From UBA1381 sp964399965 (GTDB lineage: Bacteria > Bacillota > Clostridia > UBA1381): a stretch of DNA of 9,698 bases. The notes under the pieces were generated by a model, which ran no database searches, was not told the origin of the DNA, and saw only the letters and a list, made by a program, of their open reading frames with translations. Of the stretch, positions 1 through 7,228 are shown in pieces. Location: positions 1-9,698 of the forward strand of contig CAYNRX010000051.1 in assembly GCA_964399965.1 (NCBI GenBank), read 5' to 3'. The position numbers and the translations under genes were made by a program. Each line of letters begins with the position of its first letter. The first letter of the stretch is position 1.

Positions 1-1
1 T

Positions 2-54
2 TTATTTTCTTCATTAGCCAGAAATCAATTGCGAAAAGGTTTCGCAATTGACTA
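2..54 (+). repeat. Hairpin repeat, left copy (53-bp inverted repeat with the right window edge)
   Basis: Bases 2-54 are the exact reverse complement of 9646-9698. Inside lies a 12-bp perfect stem (25-36 with 40-51) closed by a 3-nt loop AGG (37-39). Outside it, TAG at 15-17 can pair with CTA at 52-54, leaving a C/A mismatch and an unpaired stretch (CAGAAA type) on the 5' arm only. The core 14-55 recurs with few changes at 6260-6302. The element ends 30 nt before the GH13 start codon. No open reading frame is associated with it. It may be a REP/MITE-like dispersed repeat, a 5'-UTR structure, or the terminator of an unseen upstream gene. The repeat is seen directly; its function is unknown. Confidence 0.93.
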
Positions 55-58
55 TAAC
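29..58 (+). promoter_or_regulatory. Possible sigma-A promoter overlapping the left hairpin repeat
   Basis: TTGCGA at 29-34 and TATAAC at 53-58 are separated by 18 bp and resemble -35 and -10 boxes. They would drive the GH13 gene from a start site about 65, close to its ribosome binding site. The -35 lies inside the hairpin stem and the -10 straddles the repeat edge. The match is partial and the leader would be very short, so this is a weak prediction. The other two repeat copies keep the TTG(C/T)GA part, but their -10 candidates are poorer or lack a gene downstream. Confidence 0.25.
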
Positions 59-84
59 AACACAATTTAAAGGAGGATGCATAT

Positions 85-1395
85 ATGTGGGCTGACAAAA
101 GCGTTATTTATCAAATATATCCATTGGGCTTCTGCGGAGCGCCGTTTGAGAACGACGGTGTGGAAAAGAGCCGGATACTCAAGGTCATGGACTGGATAGA
201 CCATATCAAGTCGTTAAACGTGGATACGATATATTTCTCACCGTTGTTTGAATCCGATACGCACGGTTACAACACGCGTGATTATACGAAGATAGATTGC
301 CGTTTGGGAAACAATGAGGATTTTAAGATGGTATGCGATAAGCTCCATGAAAACGGTATCCGCATACTTTTGGACGGCGTGTTCAACCATGTGGGAAGAG
401 GCTTCTGGGCGTTTCGGGACGTACTGGAAAAACGCGAGGGATCGCGGTATAAGGATTGGTTCCACATAAATTTCGGCGGCAATTCGGGCTATAACGATGG
501 CCTTTGGTATGAGGGCTGGGAAGGGCATTACGACCTGGTGAAGCTCAACCTGCACAATAACGAGGTCGTGGAGCATATTTTCTCATGCATAAAAGGCTGG
601 ATAGATGAATTTGACATAGACGGTCTGCGGCTTGACGTTGCCTACTGTCTTGATAAGGAGTTTTTAAAACGGCTCCGGAGATTCGTTGATGAACAGAAGA
701 AAGATTTCTTCCTTTTGGGAGAGCTTCTGCACGGGGATTATAACCAATTCGTAAATCCCGAGATGCTGGATTCCTGTACGAATTACGAATGCTATAAGGG
801 AGTGTATTCCTCGTTCAACAGCATGAATATGTTTGAGATAGTGCATTCGCTGCTGCGGCAATTTGGACCTGAAAACTGGACTCTTTACCGCGGCAAGCAT
901 TTGATGAGCTTTGTGGATAATCATGACGTCACCAGGATAGCCAGTATACTCACAAACGAGAAGCATTTGCCGCTGGCATATGCAATGATATTCGGTATGC
1001 CGGGCATACCTCAAATATACTATGGCAGTGAATGGGGAGCAAAGGCGAGAAAGGAAGATGGCGATCCGGCTTTAAGAGCTTGCTTTGAGGAGCCGATCGA
1101 GAATGAGCTTACCGAATGGATATCAGCTCTGGCCAAGGCGCATCGTGAAAGCGATGCTCTGTGCAACGGTTCTTTTCGTTCAGTGGTATTGCAAAATAAG
1201 CATTGCATATTTGAACGCAAGACCGACAACGAGCGTGTGCTGGTGGCGATAAATGCAGATGCGGAGCCGGTCACGGTGCACTTTGACGCCGGATGCGGAA
1301 TGGCTGTCGATCTAATAAGCGGCAAGACGCACGATTTCGGAGGAGGAAGCGAGCTGGAGCCATATTCGGCTTATTTCTGGAAAATGGAAAAATGA
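85..1395 (+). CDS. GH13 alpha-amylase-family glycoside hydrolase (neopullulanase/maltodextrinase-like)
   Basis: This is a 436-residue hydrolase of alpha-1,4 (possibly alpha-1,6) glucosidic bonds in maltodextrins or related alpha-glucans. All GH13 signature regions are present: region I DGVFNH at 97-102, region II GLRLDVA with Arg182 and the predicted nucleophile Asp184, region III GELLHG with predicted acid/base Glu213, and region IV FVDNHD with Asp281. LVKLN at 151-155 occupies the region V position and resembles the MPKLN motif of the neopullulanase/cyclomaltodextrinase group. The protein begins directly with the barrel (VIYQIYPLGF), so the N-terminal starch-binding domain usual in neopullulanases is absent; a short C-terminal beta domain (about 355-436) is present. 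There is no signal peptide, so it should be cytoplasmic. AGGAGG at 71-76 lies 8 nt before the ATG and supports this start. It is probably co-transcribed with the membrane protein 16 nt downstream. Fold and catalytic class are secure; exact substrate is not. Confidence 0.93.
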   Translation: MWADKSVIYQIYPLGFCGAPFENDGVEKSRILKVMDWIDHIKSLNVDTIYFSPLFESDTHGYNTRDYTKIDCRLGNNEDFKMVCDKLHENGIRILLDGVFNHVGRGFWAFRDVLEKREGSRYKDWFHINFGGNSGYNDGLWYEGWEGHYDLVKLNLHNNEVVEHIFSCIKGWIDEFDIDGLRLDVAYCLDKEFLKRLRRFVDEQKKDFFLLGELLHGDYNQFVNPEMLDSCTNYECYKGVYSSFNSMNMFEIVHSLLRQFGPENWTLYRGKHLMSFVDNHDVTRIASILTNEKHLPLAYAMIFGMPGIPQIYYGSEWGAKARKEDGDPALRACFEEPIENELTEWISALAKAHRESDALCNGSFRSVVLQNKHCIFERKTDNERVLVAINADAEPVTVHFDAGCGMAVDLISGKTHDFGGGSELEPYSAYFWKMEK

Positions 1396-1411
1396 GAAAG
1401 GAGAGACGCCA

Positions 1412-2737
1412 ATGGCAAATAAAGAGCCCGATGATGACAAAAAATTCAAGCTCTCGGGCGCAAGAAAGTATTTTAATATCGGTGTGACTGCCTTTTTGGT
1501 GATAGTATGCAGCTTGATATTCTTTTTCTTCCTGTTCAGGCTGGGGATGATAGCAGATTTCTGTCTGAAAATTTTAGGGATATTACAGCCGATACTGTTC
1601 GGGCTGGTATTTGCATATCTTTTAAATCCCCTTGTCAAAAGGATCGAAAGCGGAGTAAAAAAGCTCCTAACAGGAAAAAAGATAGGGAGGTTCCGGCCTG
1701 AGCGTGCTTCGCGCGGGATAAGCATATTTATTGCCCTATTGATAGTGGGGCTGATAATATACTTCCTGACGGCGATGCTTATACCGGGGCTGGTGACGAG
1801 CATTGCCACGCTTGCGTCTGAGCTGCCGGCAAAGCTGGATGCCGGTATACAGCAGCTGTGGGCATATCTGGGCAGCGATGAAACGATAGCCGCCTATGTG
1901 AACAACACCATAGTGCAGATAACAACATATTTTGACGCCTGGCTCCGAAACGATCTTTTGGGACAGCTTCAGGGCTGGATAAACATAGTGGCCAGCAGCG
2001 TCAAGGATGTAGGCGTGACGGCGATGAATTTGATAATCGGCCTTATCGTATCGGTTTATGTTTTAAGCAGCAAAGAACGTTTTATCGGACAGATCAAAAA
2101 GGCGGCCTATACGGTTTTGAGTGAACGGTATGCCAATGGAGCCGTGGAGCTGGTAAGGCAGGCTAACCGCATATTCGGCGGTTATATAATCGGCAAGCTG
2201 ATAAGCTCGGCCTGCATCGGCGTGGTGTGTTTTTTAGGCATGACGCTTTTTGGTATGCATTATGCGGTGCTTATAAGCACGATAGTTGCCATAACGAATG
2301 TGATACCGTTTTTTGGGCCGTATATCGGCGGCGTGCCGAGCGCGTTGTTATTGATACTTACAGACCCCATGGAGGGAGTATACTTTATAATTTTCCTGAT
2401 AGTTCTCCAGCAGCTGGAGGGCAATATCCTTGAACCGAAGATAGTCGGAAGCTCCTTGGGGCTTTCGGCGTTCTGGGTGATATTCGCCATACTGCTTGGA
2501 GGAGGGCTGTTCGGTATTGTCGGTCTTATCCTTGGCGTGCCCGTGCTGTCGCTGATATTCCATGTTCTGGGAATATTCACCGGCAAGATGCTGAAAAAGA
2601 AAGGATTGCCCGAAGATTCTCAGGAATACGTCCGTATAGACAGGATAAATGAGGGATGCATCGATTATATTCCGCAGACTAAACCGCCAAAACGTACGGG
2701 AAAGCGATTCAAATTGTGGAAAAACAGAAAAAAATAG
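1412..2737 (+). CDS. AI-2E/PerM-family membrane protein
   Basis: This is a 441-residue polytopic inner-membrane protein of the AI-2E transporter (PerM, formerly UPF0118) family. Hydrophobic segments lie at about 21-45, 54-72, 104-126, 200-219, 262-283, 286-318, 322-338 and 354-390, giving about eight membrane spans. A larger, amphipathic, poorly hydrophobic segment at about 130-200 follows the third span, as is usual in the family. Family motifs are NVIPFFGPYIGGVP at 296-309 and QQLEGNILEPKIVGSSLGLS at 333-352. The C-terminal tail (about 391-441) is basic and probably cytoplasmic. The start is supported by AAAGGAG at 1397-1403, 8 nt before the ATG. Only 16 nt separate it from the GH13 stop codon, so the two are likely one transcript. 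The family name comes from TqsA of E. coli; other members are linked to ion or proton exchange or have no known substrate, so AI-2 export should not be assumed. Confidence 0.92.
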   Translation: MANKEPDDDKKFKLSGARKYFNIGVTAFLVIVCSLIFFFFLFRLGMIADFCLKILGILQPILFGLVFAYLLNPLVKRIESGVKKLLTGKKIGRFRPERASRGISIFIALLIVGLIIYFLTAMLIPGLVTSIATLASELPAKLDAGIQQLWAYLGSDETIAAYVNNTIVQITTYFDAWLRNDLLGQLQGWINIVASSVKDVGVTAMNLIIGLIVSVYVLSSKERFIGQIKKAAYTVLSERYANGAVELVRQANRIFGGYIIGKLISSACIGVVCFLGMTLFGMHYAVLISTIVAITNVIPFFGPYIGGVPSALLLILTDPMEGVYFIIFLIVLQQLEGNILEPKIVGSSLGLSAFWVIFAILLGGGLFGIVGLILGVPVLSLIFHVLGIFTGKMLKKKGLPEDSQEYVRIDRINEGCIDYIPQTKPPKRTGKRFKLWKNRKK

Positions 2738-2837
2738 CATTTATGCCGGGGGTTCCAAGATGATTCCCGGCAATAAGTGTCTTATGGCATATTGCTGAAA
2801 TAATAAAAGCTGAAAAGCAGCGGAACGGAGATAACAT
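2738..2837 (+). other. Intergenic spacer with weak hairpin and rhamnosidase ribosome binding site
   Basis: This 100-bp gap separates the AI-2E gene from the rhamnosidase gene. It contains a 6-bp GC stem, GCCGGG (2745-2750) with CCCGGC (2766-2771), extendable by G-U pairs, but no T-tract follows, so it is at best a weak terminator or processing site. A T/A-rich stretch around TAATAA (2801-2806) is a possible -10 box without a convincing -35. GGAG at 2827-2830 is the ribosome binding site, 7 nt before the ATG at 2838. Whether the rhamnosidase belongs to the upstream operon or has its own promoter cannot be decided from the sequence. Confidence 0.5.
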
Positions 2838-5800
2838 ATGGAGATATACGCAATGCAGACCGAAGCGATGACGCTGCCTATAGGCATAGACTGCCAGTCT
2901 CCGGCTTTTAGCTGGAAGCTGCGTTCTGACGAGATAGGAGCATGTCAAGAGCAATACCGCCTTGTCGTCTCGGACGGTGATAAGGTGGTATGGGACAGCG
3001 GCTGTGTGGAATCGGATGAAACGGTCAATGTGCGGTACAAAGGCGCAGAGCTTTTGCCGTCTGCAAGATATTTCTGGCAGGTGACGGTGTATTGGAAGGG
3101 TAAAGAATACAAAAGCGATACCGCTTGGTTCGAGACCGGCCTTATGGGAGGCAACCGCGATGATTGGCAGGGGGCTGAATGGATAGGAGCGCCCGGTATT
3201 ACAGAAAACACCGATGGGATAACAAGCTATGCAGTATCAGCGACCGTTTTGGCAGACAGCGGTAAGATAGGCATTGCAGTCGCAGCCCGTGACAAGAATA
3301 ACTATGTATTAGTAGATATTGATATGGATGGGCGGAGAGTGTTCGTTCGTGAGTACAGCGATAACGCCTGGACGGACGGCATTCCCACGGTCAGGATTCG
3401 CGGGCGCGGTGATGGCTGGGCTATTTGTGAATCTGCGGTGGCTTCGGGAGAGGAGCGCAGCAGGCAGAATATAAGGCTGGAGGTATCCGGTGGCTCGCTC
3501 TCATTATCACTGAATGGTATAGCAGTGATAGATAAGGAAAACGAGATCATACCGGCGGATATAGCTCATCAGCCCAGGAAGCGCTGTATGCTGAAAATTG
3601 GTCTCAAGCAGGAAAAAAGCCGCGCCGTGTATGAAAAGCTGAGGATAGAGAATACAGCTAACGGCATTGTATATCAGGAGGACGATTTCAGGGATGATTC
3701 AGGCGTGCTTTCTGCCTTGGGGGAGGTAAGCGGCGGCAGGCTGGTAGTGGAGGATCGTTTTGAGCTGATATCCCCATCCCCGTCTGTAAATCTTCGCAAA
3801 AGCTTTTCTGCCAAAAAGCCGGTAAGGGCTGCCAGACTGTATGCGGCGGCGATGGGCTTTTATGAATCGTACATAAACGGAAAAAAGGTGAACAGCAGCT
3901 TTTATGAGCCGGGATTCACCGATTACAGAAAAAGGATAGAATACCGCGCGTATGATGTGACAGAGTTTATATCGCCGGGAGAAAACACGATCGGGGCGAT
4001 CGTTGCCAAGGGCTATTACAGCGGATATCTGGGCTATAACAGCAAGCCGATGGTGTACGGCAGACAGAATTACTTTATCGGTATGCTGCTTCTGGAATAT
4101 GCTGACGGTACGAGAGAAACTGTTGTTACTGACAAGACGTGGCAGTTTACCGATAAAGGAGCGGTCATAAACGGCGATTATCTCCAGGGCGAGGACTATG
4201 ACGCCCGGCTGGAGTTCGATTGGGCAAATAAGGCGGACAAACGTTGGAGGGATTGCGGTATAGTCCCCTGGCCGCAATTTGCCGAGGCTACGAACGGTGA
4301 AGTTGAGGGCGTGAGATTCGAAATGTCAGCACCGCAGCCGCCGGCAGTGGCCGAAAGGATAATACAGCTTTCAAAAGAACCTACAGAAGCGGTCAAAGGG
4401 CATTTTGTCTATGATGCGGGGCAGAATTTGGTGGGTACTGTCCGGCTGCGGATAAAGGGCGAGCGAGGATTTTCGGTAAAGCTGCGTTATGGGGAGATGT
4501 GCTATAAAAACGGCCGCCTTTATACGGCCAATCTGCGTAATGCCGCCAACACCGATACCTATACGCTCAAAGGAGTGCCGGAAGGCGAGACATTTACAGT
4601 ATCGTTTGCATCACACGGTTTTCGGTATGTAGAGATAAGCGGCAACGGGGTTGAAATGACAAGGGATCAGCTGGACAAGATCAAGGTGCAGCTGGAGGCT
4701 GTTGTTATTACCAATACCCCTGTGGTCACCGGCGGTTTTTCTTGTTCAAACAATGATATCAACCGCTTGCAGAGCAATATCCAGTGGGGGCAGCGCGGCA
4801 ATTCACTCCTCGTGTACACCGATTGCCCGCAGCGTAATGAGCGCATGGGCTGGACCGGTGACGCGCAGGTGTTTGCCAAAACGGCCGCCTACAATATGGA
4901 CGTGCGTTCGTTTATGAACAAATGGCTGAAAGATCTTAGAGACGCACAGCTTTTATATAACGTAAACGGAGCTGTTCCGGATACCGCGCCCCTCGGCGGC
5001 GATAATCGTGTTACCGGAGGCTGCGGAGGCTGGGGCGATGCGGCGACGATAGTCCCCTGGGAGCTATATCTGGCCTACGGTGATATAAGCATACTGGAGA
5101 GGAATTACCCGATGATGAAGCAATGGGTCGACTACCTGTGCAGCGAGACGAACAGAAACTGCGGAGAGCGTATCGTTGACGGCCGGCCGGCGGAACATGA
5201 CCATTCTCCCAGCGGCTATATACAACGCCAGCAGTCGCGCGGCGATCATCTGGCCTATGATCGTTCCACGCCGTTCATACTTTCGGCGACCGCCTACGCT
5301 GCCCGTTCAGCCGAGATAACAGCAGATACGGCGCGGCTTTTGGGGCGAGAGGACGAGGAAAGGAAATACCGTGGATTGTGGGATAAGATGCGATGTTCTT
5401 TTCAAGAGGCTTGGGTTAAAGAGGACGGCTCTCTCGGCTATTGGGGAGAGCAGAGTATTTCAGACCGCGATATCAACGGCAATATCATAAATAGAACATA
5501 TTACTCAAACGTTCCTGAAAGCCGCGCTATTCCCAGCCAGACAGCCTATGCTCTGGCGATAGATTTCGGCCTTATCCCTCCGGATAAGCTGGAGCGGAGC
5601 GCGCAGTGCTTAAAACAGGCAGTGGATGAGCGGGGAGGAAAGCTGTCCGTTGGCTTCTTGGGGATATCCCATCTGGTATCGGCGCTTTCTAAAGTGGGGC
5701 TTAGAGAAACTGCCTTTTCACTGCTTGAGCAGGAGGAAAATCCCAGCTGGCTCTACAGCGTAAAAAATGGCGCTACTACGATATGGGAACGCTGGAATTC

Positions 5801-6230
5801 GTATATCGCCGAAACTGATACCTTTGGTGATGTTTCTATGAATTCATTCAATCATTATTCCTACGGCGCGATAGGGGAGTGGATGTTCAGCGATATCCTG
5901 GGTATAAACACGAGTATCAAAGCGGGAGAGACCGGTTATAAGCGGATAATCTTAAGGCCTTCTTTCGGTGGCAGTCTTACCAAGGCTGGAGGATATTACG
6001 AATCGGTGCGCGGACGGATAAGCTCCTCCTGGTATAAAACAGACAGTGAGCTGGAGTATGAATGCTGTATCCCGGCCAACACGACAGCAGTATTGTACCT
6101 GCCGTCCTGCAAGCCGGAAGAAACGGAGTTTTCCGATAACGGCGGCGTGAAATATATCGGCGTCTATGGGGACAGAGCTGTATTTGAACTGAAAAGCGGA
6201 GCGTATAGATTTTGTACACGGATAAAATAA
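2838..6230 (+). CDS. GH78 alpha-L-rhamnosidase, multidomain, intracellular
   Basis: This 1130-residue enzyme should release terminal alpha-L-rhamnose from rhamnosides such as pectic oligosaccharides or plant flavonoid glycosides by an inverting mechanism. Visible parts in order are: an N-terminal FN3-like domain (about 1-103); an extra beta-rich region (about 114-310); the GH78 N-terminal beta-sandwich (about 318-495, with ARLYAAAMGFYESYINGKKV, PF08531-like); a second beta-sandwich (about 517-622, GQNLVGTVRLRIKG); the six-hairpin alpha/alpha barrel (about 628-1025, PF17389-like); and a C-terminal beta domain (about 1027-1128, PF17390-like). The active-site segment DCPQRNERMGWTGDAQ spans 662-677 with predicted general acid Glu668. 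ATTIWERWNSY (979-989) carries predicted general base Glu984, followed by MNSFNHYSYGAIGEW (1001-1015). No signal peptide or anchor is seen, implying import of the substrate first. GGAG 7 nt upstream supports the start. Its TAA stop lies within the left arm of the following terminator hairpin. Family assignment is firm; natural substrate is unknown. Confidence 0.96.
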   Translation: MEIYAMQTEAMTLPIGIDCQSPAFSWKLRSDEIGACQEQYRLVVSDGDKVVWDSGCVESDETVNVRYKGAELLPSARYFWQVTVYWKGKEYKSDTAWFETGLMGGNRDDWQGAEWIGAPGITENTDGITSYAVSATVLADSGKIGIAVAARDKNNYVLVDIDMDGRRVFVREYSDNAWTDGIPTVRIRGRGDGWAICESAVASGEERSRQNIRLEVSGGSLSLSLNGIAVIDKENEIIPADIAHQPRKRCMLKIGLKQEKSRAVYEKLRIENTANGIVYQEDDFRDDSGVLSALGEVSGGRLVVEDRFELISPSPSVNLRKSFSAKKPVRAARLYAAAMGFYESYINGKKVNSSFYEPGFTDYRKRIEYRAYDVTEFISPGENTIGAIVAKGYYSGYLGYNSKPMVYGRQNYFIGMLLLEYADGTRETVVTDKTWQFTDKGAVINGDYLQGEDYDARLEFDWANKADKRWRDCGIVPWPQFAEATNGEVEGVRFEMSAPQPPAVAERIIQLSKEPTEAVKGHFVYDAGQNLVGTVRLRIKGERGFSVKLRYGEMCYKNGRLYTANLRNAANTDTYTLKGVPEGETFTVSFASHGFRYVEISGNGVEMTRDQLDKIKVQLEAVVITNTPVVTGGFSCSNNDINRLQSNIQWGQRGNSLLVYTDCPQRNERMGWTGDAQVFAKTAAYNMDVRSFMNKWLKDLRDAQLLYNVNGAVPDTAPLGGDNRVTGGCGGWGDAATIVPWELYLAYGDISILERNYPMMKQWVDYLCSETNRNCGERIVDGRPAEHDHSPSGYIQRQQSRGDHLAYDRSTPFILSATAYAARSAEITADTARLLGREDEERKYRGLWDKMRCSFQEAWVKEDGSLGYWGEQSISDRDINGNIINRTYYSNVPESRAIPSQTAYALAIDFGLIPPDKLERSAQCLKQAVDERGGKLSVGFLGISHLVSALSKVGLRETAFSLLEQEENPSWLYSVKNGATTIWERWNSYIAETDTFGDVSMNSFNHYSYGAIGEWMFSDILGINTSIKAGETGYKRIILRPSFGGSLTKAGGYYESVRGRISSSWYKTDSELEYECCIPANTTAVLYLPSCKPEETEFSDNGGVKYIGVYGDRAVFELKSGAYRFCTRIK

Positions 6231-6262
6231 GGGTATAGGGCTATCTTGGCCCTATACCCTTA
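6228..6262. terminator. Bidirectional intrinsic terminator between rhamnosidase and araC-type gene
   Basis: TAAGGGTATAGGGC (6228-6241) and GCCCTATACCCTTA (6249-6262) form a perfect 14-bp stem with a 7-nt loop. The first three bases are the rhamnosidase stop codon. On the minus strand the stem is followed by TTATTTTATC, a reasonable U-rich tail, so it fits best as terminator of the AraC-type gene. On the plus strand the following TTAGTCAG is poor in T, so termination of the rhamnosidase transcript may be less efficient or involve the adjacent repeat hairpin. Confidence 0.8.
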
Positions 6263-6302
6263 GTCAGAAATCAATTGTGAAAGAAGTTTCACAATTGACT
6301 AT
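6260..6302 (+). repeat. Hairpin repeat, middle copy (diverged)
   Basis: TTAGTCAGAAATC followed by a 12-bp stem (6271-6282 with 6287-6298), a 4-nt loop GAAG (6283-6286) and GACTAT matches the left copy 14-55. One stem pair differs in a compensatory way: C32-G44 in the left copy is T6278-A6291 here. TAGT (6261-6264) can pair with ACTA (6298-6301), giving a lower stem and leaving CAGAAAT unpaired on the 5' arm. The loop is one base longer than in the outer copies. The similarity to the outer copies stops at TTAG and ACTAT, which defines the element as about 42 bp. It abuts the AraC-type stop codon and overlaps the terminator arm. Confidence 0.88.
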
Positions 6303-7180
6303 TATTTACCGTTAAATATATCCTTGTATTGCTTTGGCGACATACCGTACTCCTTTTTGAATGCGCGGTAAAAGGAGGAATAGTCCTCAAAGCCGTAATA
6401 TTCACAGGCACGGGCGATCGGCATACCGCCAAGGAATGCATTCTTGCAGGCGTTGAGCCGCTTTTTCGTTATGTACCGGTAGATGGATATTCCCATATTA
6501 TCCTTGAAATTATGGGATATATAATACTTGCTGACGAAAAACTCAGAGGCCATTTTTTCCAGGGACAGCTCTGAGTCTATATTGCTGTCGATATAGTCGC
6601 AGACGCGCAAATATAGTTTTCTTTCCTCTTTTTCGGCGGCAGGCTCGTCCTTTTCATAAACGATACGCCCGAGGAAGAGTATCAGCATATTTATCTGCAT
6701 AGGGACAAAAGTGTCGCGGGCAAAACGGCGGTTCTTGACCTCTTCTATCAGCTGGAATATCATCGACTGGATGCGGTTGAAATCTATGATATCGTTGTGG
6801 AAGATATATTCGCCGCCGTTTTGGGCGCGATCAATAAGGTACATATAATCGGCCGATTCCTCAGCAAGCCGGCGGCAATAGTCCCTGCTTATCCAGAGCA
6901 CAAAGCGGCGGTACGGTTTGTCGAAATCCCTTATCAGCGGATAGTGGCGCGTGCCGGGCGGCAGCAGTATCACATCGCCGGTTGCGAGCGTATGGTGAGT
7001 CCCGTTTATGCAGATGTCTACATTCCCTTCGAGGAAGAAATAAAATTCGTAATAGTCGTGGGTATGCTCCTTGACCGGGGTCAGCTTGGTATCTTTGTAA
7101 TAATATATCTCAAAATCCCGAGAGAGCATATACTGCCTTGGCGAAAATTCCGTTTGAAGCTCTTTTTTCACAGTTTTCAT
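6302..7180 (-). CDS. AraC-family transcriptional regulator with N-terminal cupin-like sensor
   Basis: This 292-residue DNA-binding regulator probably senses a sugar or glycoside. The N-terminal part (about 20-105) is cupin-like, with the pattern VKEHTHDYYEFYFFLEG at 36-52 and LLPPGTRHYP at 72-81, typical of AraC-type ligand-binding domains. A helical linker (about 130-180) probably mediates dimerisation. The C-terminal part (about 188-288) is the double helix-turn-helix: LSLEKMASEFFVSKYYISHNFK (206-226) and PIARACEYYGFEDYSSFYRAFKKEYGMSPKQY (254-285). It lies downstream of pheT on the same strand and converges on the rhamnosidase, a plausible but unproven target. Start choice is uncertain: at 7180 the AAAGG motif sits only one base from the ATG, whereas Met18 (7129) has AAGG six bases upstream. 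The longer form is kept because the residues before Met18 (SPRQY) look like conserved family sequence. Confidence 0.92.
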   Translation of the reverse strand: MKTVKKELQTEFSPRQYMLSRDFEIYYYKDTKLTPVKEHTHDYYEFYFFLEGNVDICINGTHHTLATGDVILLPPGTRHYPLIRDFDKPYRRFVLWISRDYCRRLAEESADYMYLIDRAQNGGEYIFHNDIIDFNRIQSMIFQLIEEVKNRRFARDTFVPMQINMLILFLGRIVYEKDEPAAEKEERKLYLRVCDYIDSNIDSELSLEKMASEFFVSKYYISHNFKDNMGISIYRYITKKRLNACKNAFLGGMPIARACEYYGFEDYSSFYRAFKKEYGMSPKQYKDIFNGK

Positions 7181-7190
7181 GCCTTTCTTT

Positions 7191-7226
7191 AAAGAGCCGC
7201 CGTTTATCAGAAACGGCGGCTCCTTT
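7191..7226 (-). terminator. GC-rich hairpin after pheT, inside the AraC-type leader
   Basis: A perfect 12-bp stem, GAGCCGCCGTTT (7194-7205) with AAACGGCGGCTC (7211-7222), encloses a 5-nt loop. On the minus strand it is followed by only TTT before AAAG, although the flanking AAAG/CTTT bases can extend the stem with a bulge. It starts 3 nt after the pheT stop codon and ends 13 nt before the annotated AraC-type ATG at 7180. It is most likely the pheT terminator. Because the T-tract is short, partial readthrough into the regulator is possible; otherwise the regulator needs a promoter within the end of pheT. Confidence 0.75.
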
Positions 7227-7228
7227 GT

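Noticed and set aside
25..51. LacI/GntR-type operator, since TTGCGAAA..TTTCGCAA is a perfect palindrome
   Set aside because: Conservation extends over the asymmetric flanks, the spacer length changes between copies (3 versus 4 nt), and one copy lies between convergent genes. These points fit a structured repeat better than an operator, although binding cannot be excluded.
1412..2737. Quorum-sensing (AI-2) export system
   Set aside because: Membership in the AI-2E family alone does not show AI-2 transport, and no luxS or lsr genes are present.
3699..4277. Open frame of 192 codons on the minus strand inside the rhamnosidase gene
   Set aside because: It is a shadow of a clearly conserved GH78 coding frame and has no recognisable domain or convincing start region.
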